Position numbers and translations under genes: made by a program. From Cytophagales bacterium (GTDB lineage Bacteria > Bacteroidota > Bacteroidia > Cytophagales > 172606-1), in NCBI GenBank assembly GCA_025455595.1, contig JALOMD010000008.1, positions 1-15,373 of the forward strand: a stretch of DNA of 15,373 nucleotides. The letters are read 5' to 3'. Below, in pieces: positions 1 through 6,802 of this stretch; position 1 is the first letter of the stretch; each line of letters opens with the position of its first letter. The notes beneath the pieces were generated by a model. The model had not been told where the DNA came from and ran no database searches. It saw nothing but the letters and a program-made list of their open reading frames with translations.

Positions 1-90
1 TTGCACAATCTCAGGGTCAAGTCGCTTGATGCCCAACGAGCCTACCAGACAAGTTCGCAGGCGCACGCGTATATAGCTCCTGTTTTGTAA
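1..90 (+). CDS. possible C-terminal tail of a plus-strand gene entering from the left
   Basis: The first frame is open from the window edge to a TAA at 88-90 and reads as 29 codons ending in AHAYIAPVL. I recognise no family. It is supported only by the open frame and by a palindromic repeat starting 11 bases after the stop, which resembles the spacing after other stops here (for example the YceI gene). If real it is the only plus-strand gene in the window and it converges on the thioredoxin gene. The minus strand here is also free of an obvious gene. This is weak evidence; a 90-base open frame occurs easily by chance. Confidence 0.25.
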   Translation: MHNLRVKSLDAQRAYQTSSQAHAYIAPVL

Positions 91-100
91 TTAATACTAA

Positions 101-127
101 TGTTTTGGACAAAAAACGGCTAAAACG
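101..127. repeat. intergenic palindrome copy 1 (degenerate)
   Basis: This is a diverged member of the GTTTTGGGCA/TGCCCAAAAC family. The left arm reads GTTTTGGAC and the right arm GGCTAAAACG. The sequence from here to about 308 contains no gene that I can support. It includes open frames on the plus strand, but none resembles a known protein. Confidence 0.55.
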
Positions 128-308
128 TAAAGGCAACCAAAGTGGTACTTTTTCATTTTTGCTTCAAACACTTGGCCGAAACAGCAGTCTGTACGCCACT
201 GGCCCCGGCGAGGTGGTTTCAGCATTCCAACAAGACGAGGCGTTTGGACCCTTTTTCACTGAATTCGTGCGTAACAGTCGCCAAGAATACGTTTCAGGCA
301 GGTTTTGC

Positions 309-962
309 TCAAAACGCAGGCGTAGGTTTAGCCGATTTGCGCACATACTTGTCCGCTATTTTAATCATAGTTGATTTGTCTGGCAAAAAGTGTTTGTTCA
401 CTTGCTCAACCACTGTACCATCCGGGTCAATGACGAGCAAAGTAGGATAGGCATTCACCGCGTATTTTTTTGACAGTTCAACACCCTCGCCTCTTTCAGC
501 ATTCATTTTCACATTTACAAAAGCGGCATTCATTTTCTCTCCTACTGCCGCGTCTGTCAGTATCGTGCGGGAAAACTGTAAACAAGGGCCGCACCAAACC
601 GTGTAAAAATCAACAAAAAGCTTCTTATTCTCTCTTTTTGCCTTTTGCAGGCATTCCCGAAAAGCAACATTCTCAAAATGGACGGCCGTAGGCAAATTAA
701 ATTGTTCCTGTCTTCTTCGATTTTCCAGCATAAAAGAAACTGCCGATGCCAAACAAAAACAACTGGCCCCCAAACCCAAGATGACAATCGACCATCGCAA
801 GTGTTTTCTTTTTATCGTTATGAAGATAACCATTGAAACTACAGCAAATGAAACCGATATGATTCCATAGGGTTGTTCAATAACAACCATTAGCCAAACA
901 GAAGCTGCAATAATTACCGCAAGCAAGACATATATCGTACGAGTAACGTGTTGGGTGTTCAT
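309..962 (-). CDS. membrane-anchored thioredoxin-like protein
   Basis: This is a 217-residue protein. Hydrophobic helices at about 10-28, 33-50 and 57-79 are followed by a thioredoxin fold from about residue 95. The active site is WCGPC at 123-127, after the typical strand LFVDFYTV, and the cis-proline lies in AYPT at 172-174. The spacing between the two and the order of elements fit the thioredoxin-like domains seen at the end of DsbD-type proteins. An odd number of membrane spans would put the redox domain on the side opposite the N-terminus. The likely role is thiol-disulfide exchange at the membrane; the substrate is unknown. The start is ATG at 962. The last codons and the TGA stop (GCG TTT TGA) lie inside a shortened copy of the intergenic palindrome, so the C-terminus may have been trimmed or replaced by the repeat. 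It follows the ABC cassette but is separated from it by a MITE, so it is probably transcribed separately. Confidence 0.88.
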   Translation of the reverse strand: MNTQHVTRTIYVLLAVIIAASVWLMVVIEQPYGIISVSFAVVSMVIFITIKRKHLRWSIVILGLGASCFCLASAVSFMLENRRRQEQFNLPTAVHFENVAFRECLQKAKRENKKLFVDFYTVWCGPCLQFSRTILTDAAVGEKMNAAFVNVKMNAERGEGVELSKKYAVNAYPTLLVIDPDGTVVEQVNKHFLPDKSTMIKIADKYVRKSAKPTPAF

Positions 963-1014
963 TGGCCAGGATACAAGTTTATATTAAACACAGTGTGTCA
1001 GCTATACTGTTTTA

Positions 1015-1165
1015 GAGGTTGTCTAAAGTTTCACGCAGGCTTAGAATAGTATAAAAACCGACAGACTTTTACTTCGGAATAGTGCAATTCGGCGAACCTC
1101 CGACTGGTCGTTTTGAGCAAAAAATGCCCAAAACGCTGCCGTGAAACAAAACTTTAAACAACCTC
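1015..1165. mobile_element. 151 bp MITE-like element with IS5-like inverted ends
   Basis: The left end GAGGTTGTCTAAAGTTT (1015-1031) and the inverted right end GAGGTTGTTTAAAGTTT match at 16 of 17 positions. Both inner flanks then continue to a CACG motif (TTTCACG). TTA lies directly outside both ends (1012-1014 and 1166-1168) and would be a 3 bp target duplication, as made by TNA-targeting members of the IS5 family. There is no open reading frame for a transposase, so it would need to be moved in trans. The element carries its own palindrome copy at 1109-1136. A related end-like sequence, AGGTTGTCCAAAGTTTA, occurs alone at 3328-3344. The assignment to IS5 is inferred from end sequence and duplication length only. 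Confidence 0.6.
1109..1136. repeat. intergenic palindrome copy carried inside the MITE
   Basis: The arms are CGTTTTGAGC and TGCCCAAAACG. The single imperfect pair is A.C on the plus strand and therefore G.U on the minus strand. Being internal to the MITE, this copy could have travelled with it. Confidence 0.75.
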
Positions 1166-1217
1166 TTAGGCGAATTTTGCTCAAAATACCTCGAAAACTC
1201 GAAGCAGCCGTTTTTCA

Positions 1218-1610
1218 CTATCCTTTTGACAACCGTTTCCGTTCAAAATTCTCTTTTTGGAAAGCTGCATACCTCTCCCCGATTTCTTCCATACCGATGC
1301 CGAGCAAATAGATGTTCCTGAAAAACACAGGCAAATCATTGCGCAGAAATTGTTCTTTTCTATACGCCAAAATCTTGTCTTGAGCATCTTCCGACACAAA
1401 ATAACCAATACCCCGCTTGTTGAAAATAACGCCTTGACTCTGTAGGAAATCATAGGTGCGCATCACTGTGTTCGGGTTTACTTGCAGGTCAACGGCAAGT
1501 TCGCGCACAGACGGCAGCCGGTCGTTGGGCAGCCACTTCTGTAGCAGTATGTTTTCACAGACGTGGTCTGCTATTTGCAAGTAAATCGCCTGTTGTTCGC
1601 GGAATTCCAT
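1218..1610 (-). CDS. GntR-family (YtrA-type) transcriptional regulator
   Basis: At 130 residues this is the short YtrA kind of GntR protein, not the longer FadR or HutC kinds. Residues 8-72 form the winged helix-turn-helix, with the family pattern RLPSVRELAVDLQVNPNTV followed by a wing ending in GIGYFV. The remaining 55 residues are helical and charged, as expected of the small dimerisation tail. YtrA-type repressors commonly control neighbouring ABC transporter genes in response to cell-envelope stress. Here the gene is the last of the ABC cassette, 27 bases after the permease stop, so autoregulation of the whole cassette is a reasonable inference. In many genomes this regulator sits first, so the order is notable. 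The start is ATG at 1610. The effector cannot be read from sequence. Confidence 0.9.
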   Translation of the reverse strand: MEFREQQAIYLQIADHVCENILLQKWLPNDRLPSVRELAVDLQVNPNTVMRTYDFLQSQGVIFNKRGIGYFVSEDAQDKILAYRKEQFLRNDLPVFFRNIYLLGIGMEEIGERYAAFQKENFERKRLSKG

Positions 1611-1637
1611 GTATTTCTATCCTTTCTTCACAAACAA

Positions 1638-2420
1638 TTACACTTCTTTCTCTTTCAGACGAAAAAAAGCTGTCACCAACAGGAAAGGTATCAACAGGTA
1701 CTGTCCCGCGAATCTGACTACAGCCTGTAATCCTTCGGGCAAAACCGCCTTTGTCGACTCCATGTCGAACCCTTCGCCCGACAAGACCGAAAACCCATAG
1801 AACGGAACCGGGTTTTTGACTTCCGCCGACACCAACAGGCCGAGCAAGACACCATTCGAGTAAAAAACAAGAATTAGGCACAGGGAAACCACCACCACTG
1901 TTTTGACATAGGAATACCGAGTAAAGTACAACGAACCGAGCAATGCCACTGCCTGTAAAACCAAAAAGCCTGTGTAGAACAAACCGCCGCTCGCCTCGTC
2001 AATCCCCAAGTCAAGAAGTCGCACTTCCCTTTCGGGGGAAAAACGCGCGTTGTGCATGGAGACAAACGAAGCTTCAACGCCGTAAAACACAAGCAGGTGA
2101 ATCGGCACGAACAGCAATACACTGTAGAAAAGCACCGTTGAGAGTTTCTCCAACACAGACGCAGGCAGCATCAAGTACCAAATGGCGGCGGTCTTGGCGT
2201 GCAATTCGCGTACAAGTATATTGGTGAACACCGTACCGGCCAAGTACAAGCTGAGCATGAAAGCGGATGCCCTTATTTCAGGTTCGTGCAGTACACGAAA
2301 AAAAAGGCTGTAGTATGCTGCCAGCAACCCGGCCATCAGGCCAATCGCCAACAGGTAGAACTTGTAGTTCTCAACAGCCTGCCGACGAACCAGCAGCCAG
2401 AAACGGTTGAAATCGAACAT
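1638..2420 (-). CDS. ABC cassette integral membrane protein (six-span permease-like)
   Basis: This 260-residue hydrophobic protein has probable membrane helices at about 21-41, 52-69, 94-114, 148-166, 172-196 and 237-253. That is the size and topology of an ABC-2-type permease subunit. I do not see a diagnostic motif, so the assignment rests on topology and on its place downstream of two ATPases and another permease and upstream of a YtrA-type regulator. A loop between spans 3 and 4 (about residues 115-147) is polar and rich in Arg and Glu. It probably forms the transport channel with the adjacent permease. The start is ATG at 2420. A palindrome lies between it and the preceding permease; none separates it from the regulator. 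Confidence 0.75.
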   Translation of the reverse strand: MFDFNRFWLLVRRQAVENYKFYLLAIGLMAGLLAAYYSLFFRVLHEPEIRASAFMLSLYLAGTVFTNILVRELHAKTAAIWYLMLPASVLEKLSTVLFYSVLLFVPIHLLVFYGVEASFVSMHNARFSPEREVRLLDLGIDEASGGLFYTGFLVLQAVALLGSLYFTRYSYVKTVVVVSLCLILVFYSNGVLLGLLVSAEVKNPVPFYGFSVLSGEGFDMESTKAVLPEGLQAVVRFAGQYLLIPFLLVTAFFRLKEKEV

Positions 2421-2460
2421 GGAACGGTCTTTGGTTTTAACGAATCAATCTGTACAGCGG

Positions 2461-2488
2461 CGTTTTAGGAAAAAAATGCCTAAAACGC
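2461..2488. repeat. intergenic palindrome inside the ABC cassette (permease/permease junction)
   Basis: The arms are CGTTTTAGG and CCTAAAACG around an A-rich centre. The A-T pair in the arm replaces the G-C pair seen in other copies, so both sides changed together. It lies 17 bases after the upstream permease stop and about 40 bases before the next start. Confidence 0.8.
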
Positions 2489-2505
2489 TTTCTATACCAA
2501 TCCTA

Positions 2506-3276
2506 TCATCCTCTGTAAAAACGGCTGAAATCAACATATCCCAAGCCGATAACCACGACAAAATAGGCAAGGCTGTACATTTCATGCTTGGACAGAGAAT
2601 GCAGGGATTCCTTGTCGCCCGTAAGCGTGTACATGGTGTACGTGTACGGAAAATAAACGGCGTTTTCCCAGCGTTGGAACAGAATGGTAGCCGTCACAAT
2701 ACAGACCAGCCCGATTCCCACCGATTGTATCAGATTGCGCAACCGGATGCTGAGCCAAAAGTGAACCGCCACCATGCCCAGCGTTGCCACCAACGACTTG
2801 CCTGCGAATTGCAGCAACCCAGCGACATTCGGCGTGTGCGATAGAAAAGCGAGTTTTGGCCGTAGTATGCCAAGCAGTGTCCCTGACATGAATAAAAACA
2901 ACACAAACAACAGGTAGCAAAATAACACAAGGCTCAAAACCACTGACAATTTGCTTGTATAGACAGAAAACTTGGAAACCGGTAACGTAAACAGGTGTTT
3001 CCAACTGTTCGATTTATGCTCTATGCCAATCACCAGGGCACAGAGCAATACGATGAAAAACGGGATGAAAATGAAAGAAACCACTTGCCAGTTGGCAATA
3101 AAAAACTGGTTCCAAGGGTTTTCGCCCGGCTTGGGCAAGAAATTTTCCCACTTGTTCATATAGATCAAGAACATCAAAAACGGCACAAACGCCGCCCCCA
3201 ACACCACCAGCCACAAGGCAAAGGTGTTTTTGGACTTGATGAGTTCGGTTTGGTACACAGTAGTCAGGGTTGCCAT
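2506..3276 (-). CDS. ABC-2-type transporter permease
   Basis: This 256-residue protein has spans at about 19-39, 62-84, 108-134, 160-178, 186-204 and 234-250. The N-terminus has the pattern typical of these permeases, a short cytoplasmic stretch TELIKSKNTFALW leading into span 1. After span 2 comes EHKSNSWKHLFTLPVSKF, which resembles the region preceding the coupling segment in the bacitracin/lantibiotic-immunity type of ABC-2 permease. It should form the membrane part of an exporter or membrane-protecting ABC system with the two ATPases upstream. The start is ATG at 3276. Both ends of the gene are bordered by repeats: heptad and palindrome DNA upstream and a palindrome downstream. Confidence 0.85.
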   Translation of the reverse strand: MATLTTVYQTELIKSKNTFALWLVVLGAAFVPFLMFLIYMNKWENFLPKPGENPWNQFFIANWQVVSFIFIPFFIVLLCALVIGIEHKSNSWKHLFTLPVSKFSVYTSKLSVVLSLVLFCYLLFVLFLFMSGTLLGILRPKLAFLSHTPNVAGLLQFAGKSLVATLGMVAVHFWLSIRLRNLIQSVGIGLVCIVTATILFQRWENAVYFPYTYTMYTLTGDKESLHSLSKHEMYSLAYFVVVIGLGYVDFSRFYRG

Positions 3277-3280
3277 AATA

Positions 3281-3308
3281 TTAGTCTTGGGTCTTGAGTC
3301 TTTAGTAA
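3281..3308. repeat. heptad repeat array 1 (four units)
   Basis: Four degenerate 7-base units, TTAGTCT, TGGGTCT, TGAGTCT and TTAGTAA, lie directly before the permease start codon (5 bases upstream). The GTCT core is fixed and the first positions vary. Confidence 0.65.
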
Positions 3309-3354
3309 GAGCGTGTCTGTTCTGACAGGTTGTCCAAAGTTTACTTAACAGAGT

Positions 3355-3382
3355 CGTTTTAGGCTAAAAATGCTCAAAACGC
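3355..3382. repeat. intergenic palindrome inside the ABC cassette (ATPase/permease junction)
   Basis: The arms are CGTTTTAGGC and GCTCAAAACG. It lies between two heptad arrays in the 196-base gap. Pairing is imperfect at two positions (A.C and G.T on the plus strand). Confidence 0.75.
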
Positions 3383-3413
3383 CTATCCACAGGCCCTGGT
3401 AAGAAGCATTTTT

Positions 3414-3455
3414 TTGGCTAATAGCTAAAAACTAATGGCTTTTAGCTACCTACTT
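3414..3455. repeat. heptad repeat array 2 (about six units)
   Basis: The units are TTGGCTA, ATAGCTA, AAAACTA, ATGGCTT, TTAGCTA and CCTACTT. The consensus is nnRGCTA with period 7. The array starts 17 bases after the ATPase stop. Confidence 0.65.
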
Positions 3456-3472
3456 ACATCCGCTGTCCAGCA

Positions 3473-4411
3473 CTATGTCGTTTGCAGAACCATCGGCTCC
3501 ATGCTGCCGTCTGTGATTTGCAAGAATAGCTTTTCCAAATCATTGTCCGCTACAGACAGGTGATAGACATCTATGCCGTTCTTTACGAGCAATCGATTGA
3601 TGGATGCAGCCTGTTCCTTGCCTTGGTAAGGGGTTTTCAGTCCTGTTCCGTTCAAAGCAATGCCTGATACTGTTTCCAATACCTCCAAAGCCCTTTGGTT
3701 GTCGCTGGTTACTATTTGCAGCACGGCCTGGTTCGCTTTCATGGCGGCCAGTTCCTGTACGGTTCCTTGAAACAGCAGTTCACCCCGGTTGATGATGCCC
3801 ACGTGCGTCGCCATTTTTTCCACCTCGGCCAGCAAATGGCTCGACAGAAAAATGGTAGTACCGTAGTCGCGGTTCAGACGGATGAGCAATTCGCGGGTCT
3901 CTATCATGCCGTTGGGGTCGAGTCCGTTGGTGGGTTCGTCCAGCACCAACAGTTCCGGCTCCGACAGCAGCGCAACCGCCAGTCCCAGCCGCTGTTTCAT
4001 GCCCAGCGAATACGTCTTGGCCTTCTTCTTGGCGGCGTGCGTCAGTTTCACCAATTCGAGTACTTCACTGATACGCTTTCTGTCCACGCCCCTGACGCGA
4101 CGGGCAATGTCAAGATTATCCCAGCCGGTCAGGTGTTCGTACAGAGACGGTGTTTCTATCAAATTCCCGGTGCGCGACAAGATTTCCAACCGGCTGTCGG
4201 TCATGGTTTTGCCAAAAAGCCGGATGTTGTTTTCCGGGTTCGGCAACAGGCCCAGCAACAGCCGCATGGTGGTGGTTTTGCCCGCGCCGTTCGGCCCGAG
4301 GAAGCCGTAGATTGAGCCTTTGGGCACTTGCAGGCTCAATGCTTTGACAATCGGCTGGCTGCTGCGAAAACCGAATTGCAGGCGGTCTGTTTGTATGATA
4401 AGTTCAGTCAT
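3473..4411 (-). CDS. ABC transporter ATP-binding protein
   Basis: From the ATG at 4411 this is a 312-residue nucleotide-binding subunit. It has Walker A GPNGAGKT at 39-46, the signature SLGMKQ at 135-140, Walker B LLVLDEP at 154-160, the D-loop in NGLD, and the switch histidine in LSSHL at 192. The domain ends near residue 225. A further 85 residues form the C-terminal extension usual in ATPases of antimicrobial-peptide or bacitracin-type exporters. It should power the two permeases encoded downstream. The frame can be extended three codons to a TTG, but the ATG gives the normal start MTELIIQTDRL. The gap of 58 bases from the preceding ATPase gene holds a palindrome. Confidence 0.93.
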   Translation of the reverse strand: MTELIIQTDRLQFGFRSSQPIVKALSLQVPKGSIYGFLGPNGAGKTTTMRLLLGLLPNPENNIRLFGKTMTDSRLEILSRTGNLIETPSLYEHLTGWDNLDIARRVRGVDRKRISEVLELVKLTHAAKKKAKTYSLGMKQRLGLAVALLSEPELLVLDEPTNGLDPNGMIETRELLIRLNRDYGTTIFLSSHLLAEVEKMATHVGIINRGELLFQGTVQELAAMKANQAVLQIVTSDNQRALEVLETVSGIALNGTGLKTPYQGKEQAASINRLLVKNGIDVYHLSVADNDLEKLFLQITDGSMEPMVLQTT

Positions 4412-4435
4412 GGTCTGCAAGGTGTTTTACACAGT

Positions 4436-4461
4436 GTTTTGGGCAAAAATTACCCAAAACG
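4436..4461. repeat. intergenic palindrome inside the ABC cassette (ATPase/ATPase junction)
   Basis: The arms are GTTTTGGGC and ACCCAAAACG. The only weak pair is C.A on the plus strand, which is G.U on the minus-strand mRNA. It fills most of the space between the two ATPase genes, 8 bases after the upstream stop. Confidence 0.8.
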
Positions 4462-4469
4462 TTTTTTTC

Positions 4470-5324
4470 TTACCGCACCGATTCAACTATGTTGCTGAAC
4501 AGACTACGTACGCGGTCTTTCTGTGCCAATGCGGCATTGAACAGTAGTTCCAAATCCACTTTGCTCAATTCCCCGTCGGTATTTTCCATCACGACAGACA
4601 TCCCTCTGAACGAACTTTCCGAATACAGTATCCGTTCGGGGTGTTCTATTTGCGTCAATTGCTTGAACAGAAGTTGTTGGGTGATTTGCTCTATTGTTGC
4701 CGAGAGCAGCACTTCGCTTTCGTCCAGAATCACAATCGGGTCAATCAGGCTTTCGAGGTCGCGGACTTGGTGCGTGGAAATGACGATGGTGCGCTGCTCG
4801 TCAACGGCCGAGGCAATGGTTTTGCGGAACTGGCTCTTGGAGGGAATGTCCAGCCCGTTGGTCGGCTCGTCCATGAGCACGGTTTTGACGTTGGTGGCCA
4901 ACGCAAACCCCACCAGTACCTTCTTTTTCTGTCCGTACGACAGTTCCGTCAGTGTTTGGCGGTCTTCTATCTCGAATTCTTTCAAGTAACGGGCGAATTG
5001 CGTCCGGTCGAAAGCCGGATAGAAAGGCGCGTAGGTACTGACAAAATTACGAATGGCCACGGACGGCAGATAGAACTCCTCGGGCACGAAGAAAACATCG
5101 CGCAGAAATGCCGGATGACGGTCTTTGGGATCGAATCCGTTGACCAAGCACCGGCCCGCGTCTGGAAACAGCAACCCGGCCATATTGCGCAACAGGCTCG
5201 ATTTTCCCGCCCCGTTGCGGCCCAGCAGTCCATAGACATTGCCGGGTAAGAACGACAGGTTCAGGTCGCGAAAAAGCTTCTGTTTGCGGCTGTAACCGAA
5301 CGTCAGGTTTTGGATTTCGATCAT
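4470..5324 (-). CDS. ABC transporter ATP-binding protein (YtrB-like)
   Basis: From the ATG at 5324 this is a 284-residue nucleotide-binding subunit. It has Walker A GRNGAGKS at 35-42, the signature LSYGQKKK at 128-135, Walker B VLMDEP at 149-154 with the following NGLD, and the switch histidine in ISTHQ at 185. The signature is YGQ rather than the common SGGQ or SLGM form, as in the YtrB/YhcG type that accompanies YtrA regulators. It probably heads the cassette and may pair with the second ATPase as a heterodimer. A TTG three codons upstream is a poorer start. The DNA before it is a heptad array with no recognisable promoter. Confidence 0.92.
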   Translation of the reverse strand: MIEIQNLTFGYSRKQKLFRDLNLSFLPGNVYGLLGRNGAGKSSLLRNMAGLLFPDAGRCLVNGFDPKDRHPAFLRDVFFVPEEFYLPSVAIRNFVSTYAPFYPAFDRTQFARYLKEFEIEDRQTLTELSYGQKKKVLVGFALATNVKTVLMDEPTNGLDIPSKSQFRKTIASAVDEQRTIVISTHQVRDLESLIDPIVILDESEVLLSATIEQITQQLLFKQLTQIEHPERILYSESSFRGMSVVMENTDGELSKVDLELLFNAALAQKDRVRSLFSNIVESVR

Positions 5325-5332
5325 GTTTAACA

Positions 5333-5402
5333 ATAGGCTATTAGTGGCGGGCTATTGGCTTTTAGCTTTTAGCAATTAGCAATTAGCTTTTGGCTTTTGG
5401 CT
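5333..5402. repeat. heptad repeat array 3 (ten units)
   Basis: Ten units fit WTTRGCW with period 7, for example TTTAGCT, TTTAGCA, ATTAGCA and TTTGGCT. It begins directly before the ATPase start. It is the inverse of array 4 on the other side of the palindrome at 5432. Confidence 0.75.
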
Positions 5403-5431
5403 GACAAATCAATTAGAAAATCGGAATCAGT

Positions 5432-5457
5432 GTTTTGGGCAATTTTTGCCTAAAACG
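5432..5457. repeat. intergenic palindrome centred between inverted heptad arrays
   Basis: The arms are GTTTTGGGC and GCCTAAAACG with one G.T pair on the plus strand. Array 3 lies 29 bases to the left and array 4 lies 35 bases to the right, in opposite orientation. Confidence 0.8.
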
Positions 5458-5492
5458 ACTATAAGGCAATCAATTGTATTCTATTGCATAGA

Positions 5493-5534
5493 AAGCTAAT
5501 TGCTAAAAGCTAATTGCCAAAAGCCAATAGCTAA
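5493..5534. repeat. heptad repeat array 4 (six units, inverted relative to array 3)
   Basis: The units are AAGCTAA, TTGCTAA, AAGCTAA, TTGCCAA, AAGCCAA and TAGCTAA. The 19 bases at 5495-5513 are the exact reverse complement of 5362-5380. The last unit supplies the TAG stop of the DoxX-like gene. Confidence 0.75.
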
Positions 5535-6136
5535 CCGCAAACAACCCATTTCGACTGTTTGCGCCACTGTAGAAACACAGCAAAAATGCCCAAAACGGCC
5601 AATGCACCTACGCCAGTGTTTATCAGAAAATAGGCTGTTTTTTCGGAATATCTCCACAGAGACGCACCAGTGACAATAATCGCCAATGCACACAGATTGG
5701 CAATGTCCAGCTTCGGGTTTTTCCGCCGGACGGGCAATGTCTGTAGCGGCGCGGCTTCGTCGGTGAAGATGAATTTCAGTTTGTGGAAATCGTGGTAAAA
5801 CAGAAAAGCGTTGCAAGCCAACAGAAACGCCACCACGTAAGGCGTGCCGCGCCACTGCAACGAAATCACCACGACCAGAATGTTGAGCAGAATTGGGAAA
5901 GACATCACGGCCCCCAACGTGGCGAAACGCTTGCTGAGCAACAGAAAACCCACGCCTACCTGACTGAACGCCACAAACCGTGCGTACAGACCCAACCCAT
6001 GGGCAGCGAGTTCTTTTTCCAAGAACGGCGGCCCGATCAACTGCGGGAAGTTGCCATCAGTGAGTTTGCACAGCCCGGAGGTCATCAGAATCAGCCCCAG
6101 CCAGAACCGGATGCTGCCTGCCGCAAACTTGCTCAT
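5531..6136 (-). CDS. DoxX-like integral membrane protein
   Basis: This 201-residue protein opens like DoxX/MauE-type membrane proteins, with RFWLGLILMTSGLCKL forming span 1 and ending in a charged pair. Further spans lie at about 52-68, 76-95, 100-115, 147-160 and 170-189. DoxX proteins are small membrane proteins, some of which act in quinone oxidation or redox stress complexes; the function of this one is not known. Its promoter region contains a 7-12-7 inverted repeat, suggesting regulation. The TAG stop lies in the heptad array that follows, and part of the last span (VLGIFAVF) is encoded by DNA similar to half of the palindrome. Both may be signs of repeat invasion at the 3' end. The start is ATG at 6136. 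Confidence 0.78.
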   Translation of the reverse strand: MSKFAAGSIRFWLGLILMTSGLCKLTDGNFPQLIGPPFLEKELAAHGLGLYARFVAFSQVGVGFLLLSKRFATLGAVMSFPILLNILVVVISLQWRGTPYVVAFLLACNAFLFYHDFHKLKFIFTDEAAPLQTLPVRRKNPKLDIANLCALAIIVTGASLWRYSEKTAYFLINTGVGALAVLGIFAVFLQWRKQSKWVVCG

Positions 6137-6141
6137 TGCTT

Positions 6142-6184
6142 TAGTGTATTAGTTAAATAGTACACTATAAATGTACGAAAGCAA
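6142..6184 (-). promoter_or_regulatory. possible promoter and operator of the DoxX-like gene
   Basis: TAGTGTA (6142-6148) and TACACTA (6161-6167) form a 7-12-7 inverted repeat. On the minus strand a TTG (6184-6182) is followed after 19 bases by TACTATTT, which matches the Bacteroidota TAnnTTTG box imperfectly (two mismatches). The overlap of the two would suit a repressor. Confidence 0.3.
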
Positions 6185-6230
6185 TTTTCACATTTGCAAG
6201 CGTTTGGAGCGTTTTTTTTCAAAACAGACG

Positions 6231-6257
6231 AAAAAGCCCGACTGTGTGGCAGCCGGG
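6231..6257 (-). terminator. intrinsic terminator after the DM13 lipoprotein gene
   Basis: On the minus strand GCCCGGCTG and CAGTCGGGC form a 9 bp stem with one G.T pair and a CCACA loop. The stem runs directly into TTTTT. It lies 57 bases after the stop and is a textbook rho-independent terminator, unlike the palindromes described elsewhere. Confidence 0.8.
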
Positions 6258-6281
6258 CGGAAACTTACTTTGCTCAAGACC

Positions 6282-6297
6282 CCTGTCTGCCGACAGG
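6282..6297. repeat. short hairpin CCTGTC/GACAGG
   Basis: A 6 bp perfect stem with a TGCC loop lies between the DM13 stop and the terminator. It belongs to the class of short GC-rich palindromes also seen at 6903, 7024 and 12261. Confidence 0.45.
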
Positions 6298-6314
6298 CAG
6301 GCAAGTCCAATGAC

Positions 6315-6737
6315 TCACATGGTCTTGAGTTCGGCCGTGCCGAAGAGGACGGAAAAATCTTCGCACCAAATCAGAACGTACTTGAAATCGGAGTCGTACT
6401 GGTTTTTGTCCACCTCGTAGTTGAAGTTGCCGTTGAGAGCCTTCAGTTCTCCCAAGTTGATGAACGACGTGGCGCGGGTGTCTTTGGACAGATAAACCTT
6501 CAGGTCGGGGCCGCTTGAACTGGAGAAGTTTTCGAGGCGCAACACCAGTTTGTCCGTGTTTTGCAGCAGGCTCACTTTGCCGCTTACCATGTACCGGCCC
6601 GCGCCTTGGAACATGCCCGTTCGGCTGGCGGTCAGTCCGGTGGGCAGTTCGTCCGTTGCTTGCAGGGCAATGTCGTCTTTCTTGCAGCCTGTCGTGGCCA
6701 AACACAGCAGGGCGAATGCGTACAGGAGAGTTTTCAT
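6315..6737 (-). CDS. DM13-domain lipoprotein
   Basis: This 140-residue protein has a lipoprotein signal, with the lipidated cysteine at 18 in LATTGC, followed by KKDD. The rest matches the DM13 domain: a strand region MVSGKVSLLQN, then SGPDLKVYLSKD at about 75-86, FINLGELKALNGNFNYEV, and the closing YVLIWCEDFSVLFGTAEL. DM13 domains occur in secreted proteins and are proposed to take part in electron transfer, with the conserved cysteine of the IWC motif suggested as a redox or ligand residue. That function is unproven. It is a single-gene unit with its own terminator; upstream is repeat-rich DNA with no clear promoter. The start is ATG at 6737. Confidence 0.85.
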   Translation of the reverse strand: MKTLLYAFALLCLATTGCKKDDIALQATDELPTGLTASRTGMFQGAGRYMVSGKVSLLQNTDKLVLRLENFSSSSGPDLKVYLSKDTRATSFINLGELKALNGNFNYEVDKNQYDSDFKYVLIWCEDFSVLFGTAELKTM

Positions 6738-6802
6738 GGCATTTTTGGGTTTAGGGTTGAATCGGTTTTTGGAATTGCTTGTCGGTTTTGGCTTCGGCTT
6801 GG

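Larger units (their letters stand above)
1009..1187. repeat. intergenic palindrome copy interrupted by a MITE
   Basis: GTTTTA at 1009-1014 and GGCGAATTTTGCTCAAAA at 1169-1186 together rebuild a normal family member if the intervening DNA and one copy of TTA are removed. The reconstructed arms are GTTTTAGGC and GCTCAAAA. The insertion point lies within the left arm. Confidence 0.6.

Noticed and set aside
105..450. Plus-strand frames of 89 and 102 codons at the left end
   Set aside because: They start in or near a palindrome, run into the antisense of the thioredoxin gene and resemble no known protein.
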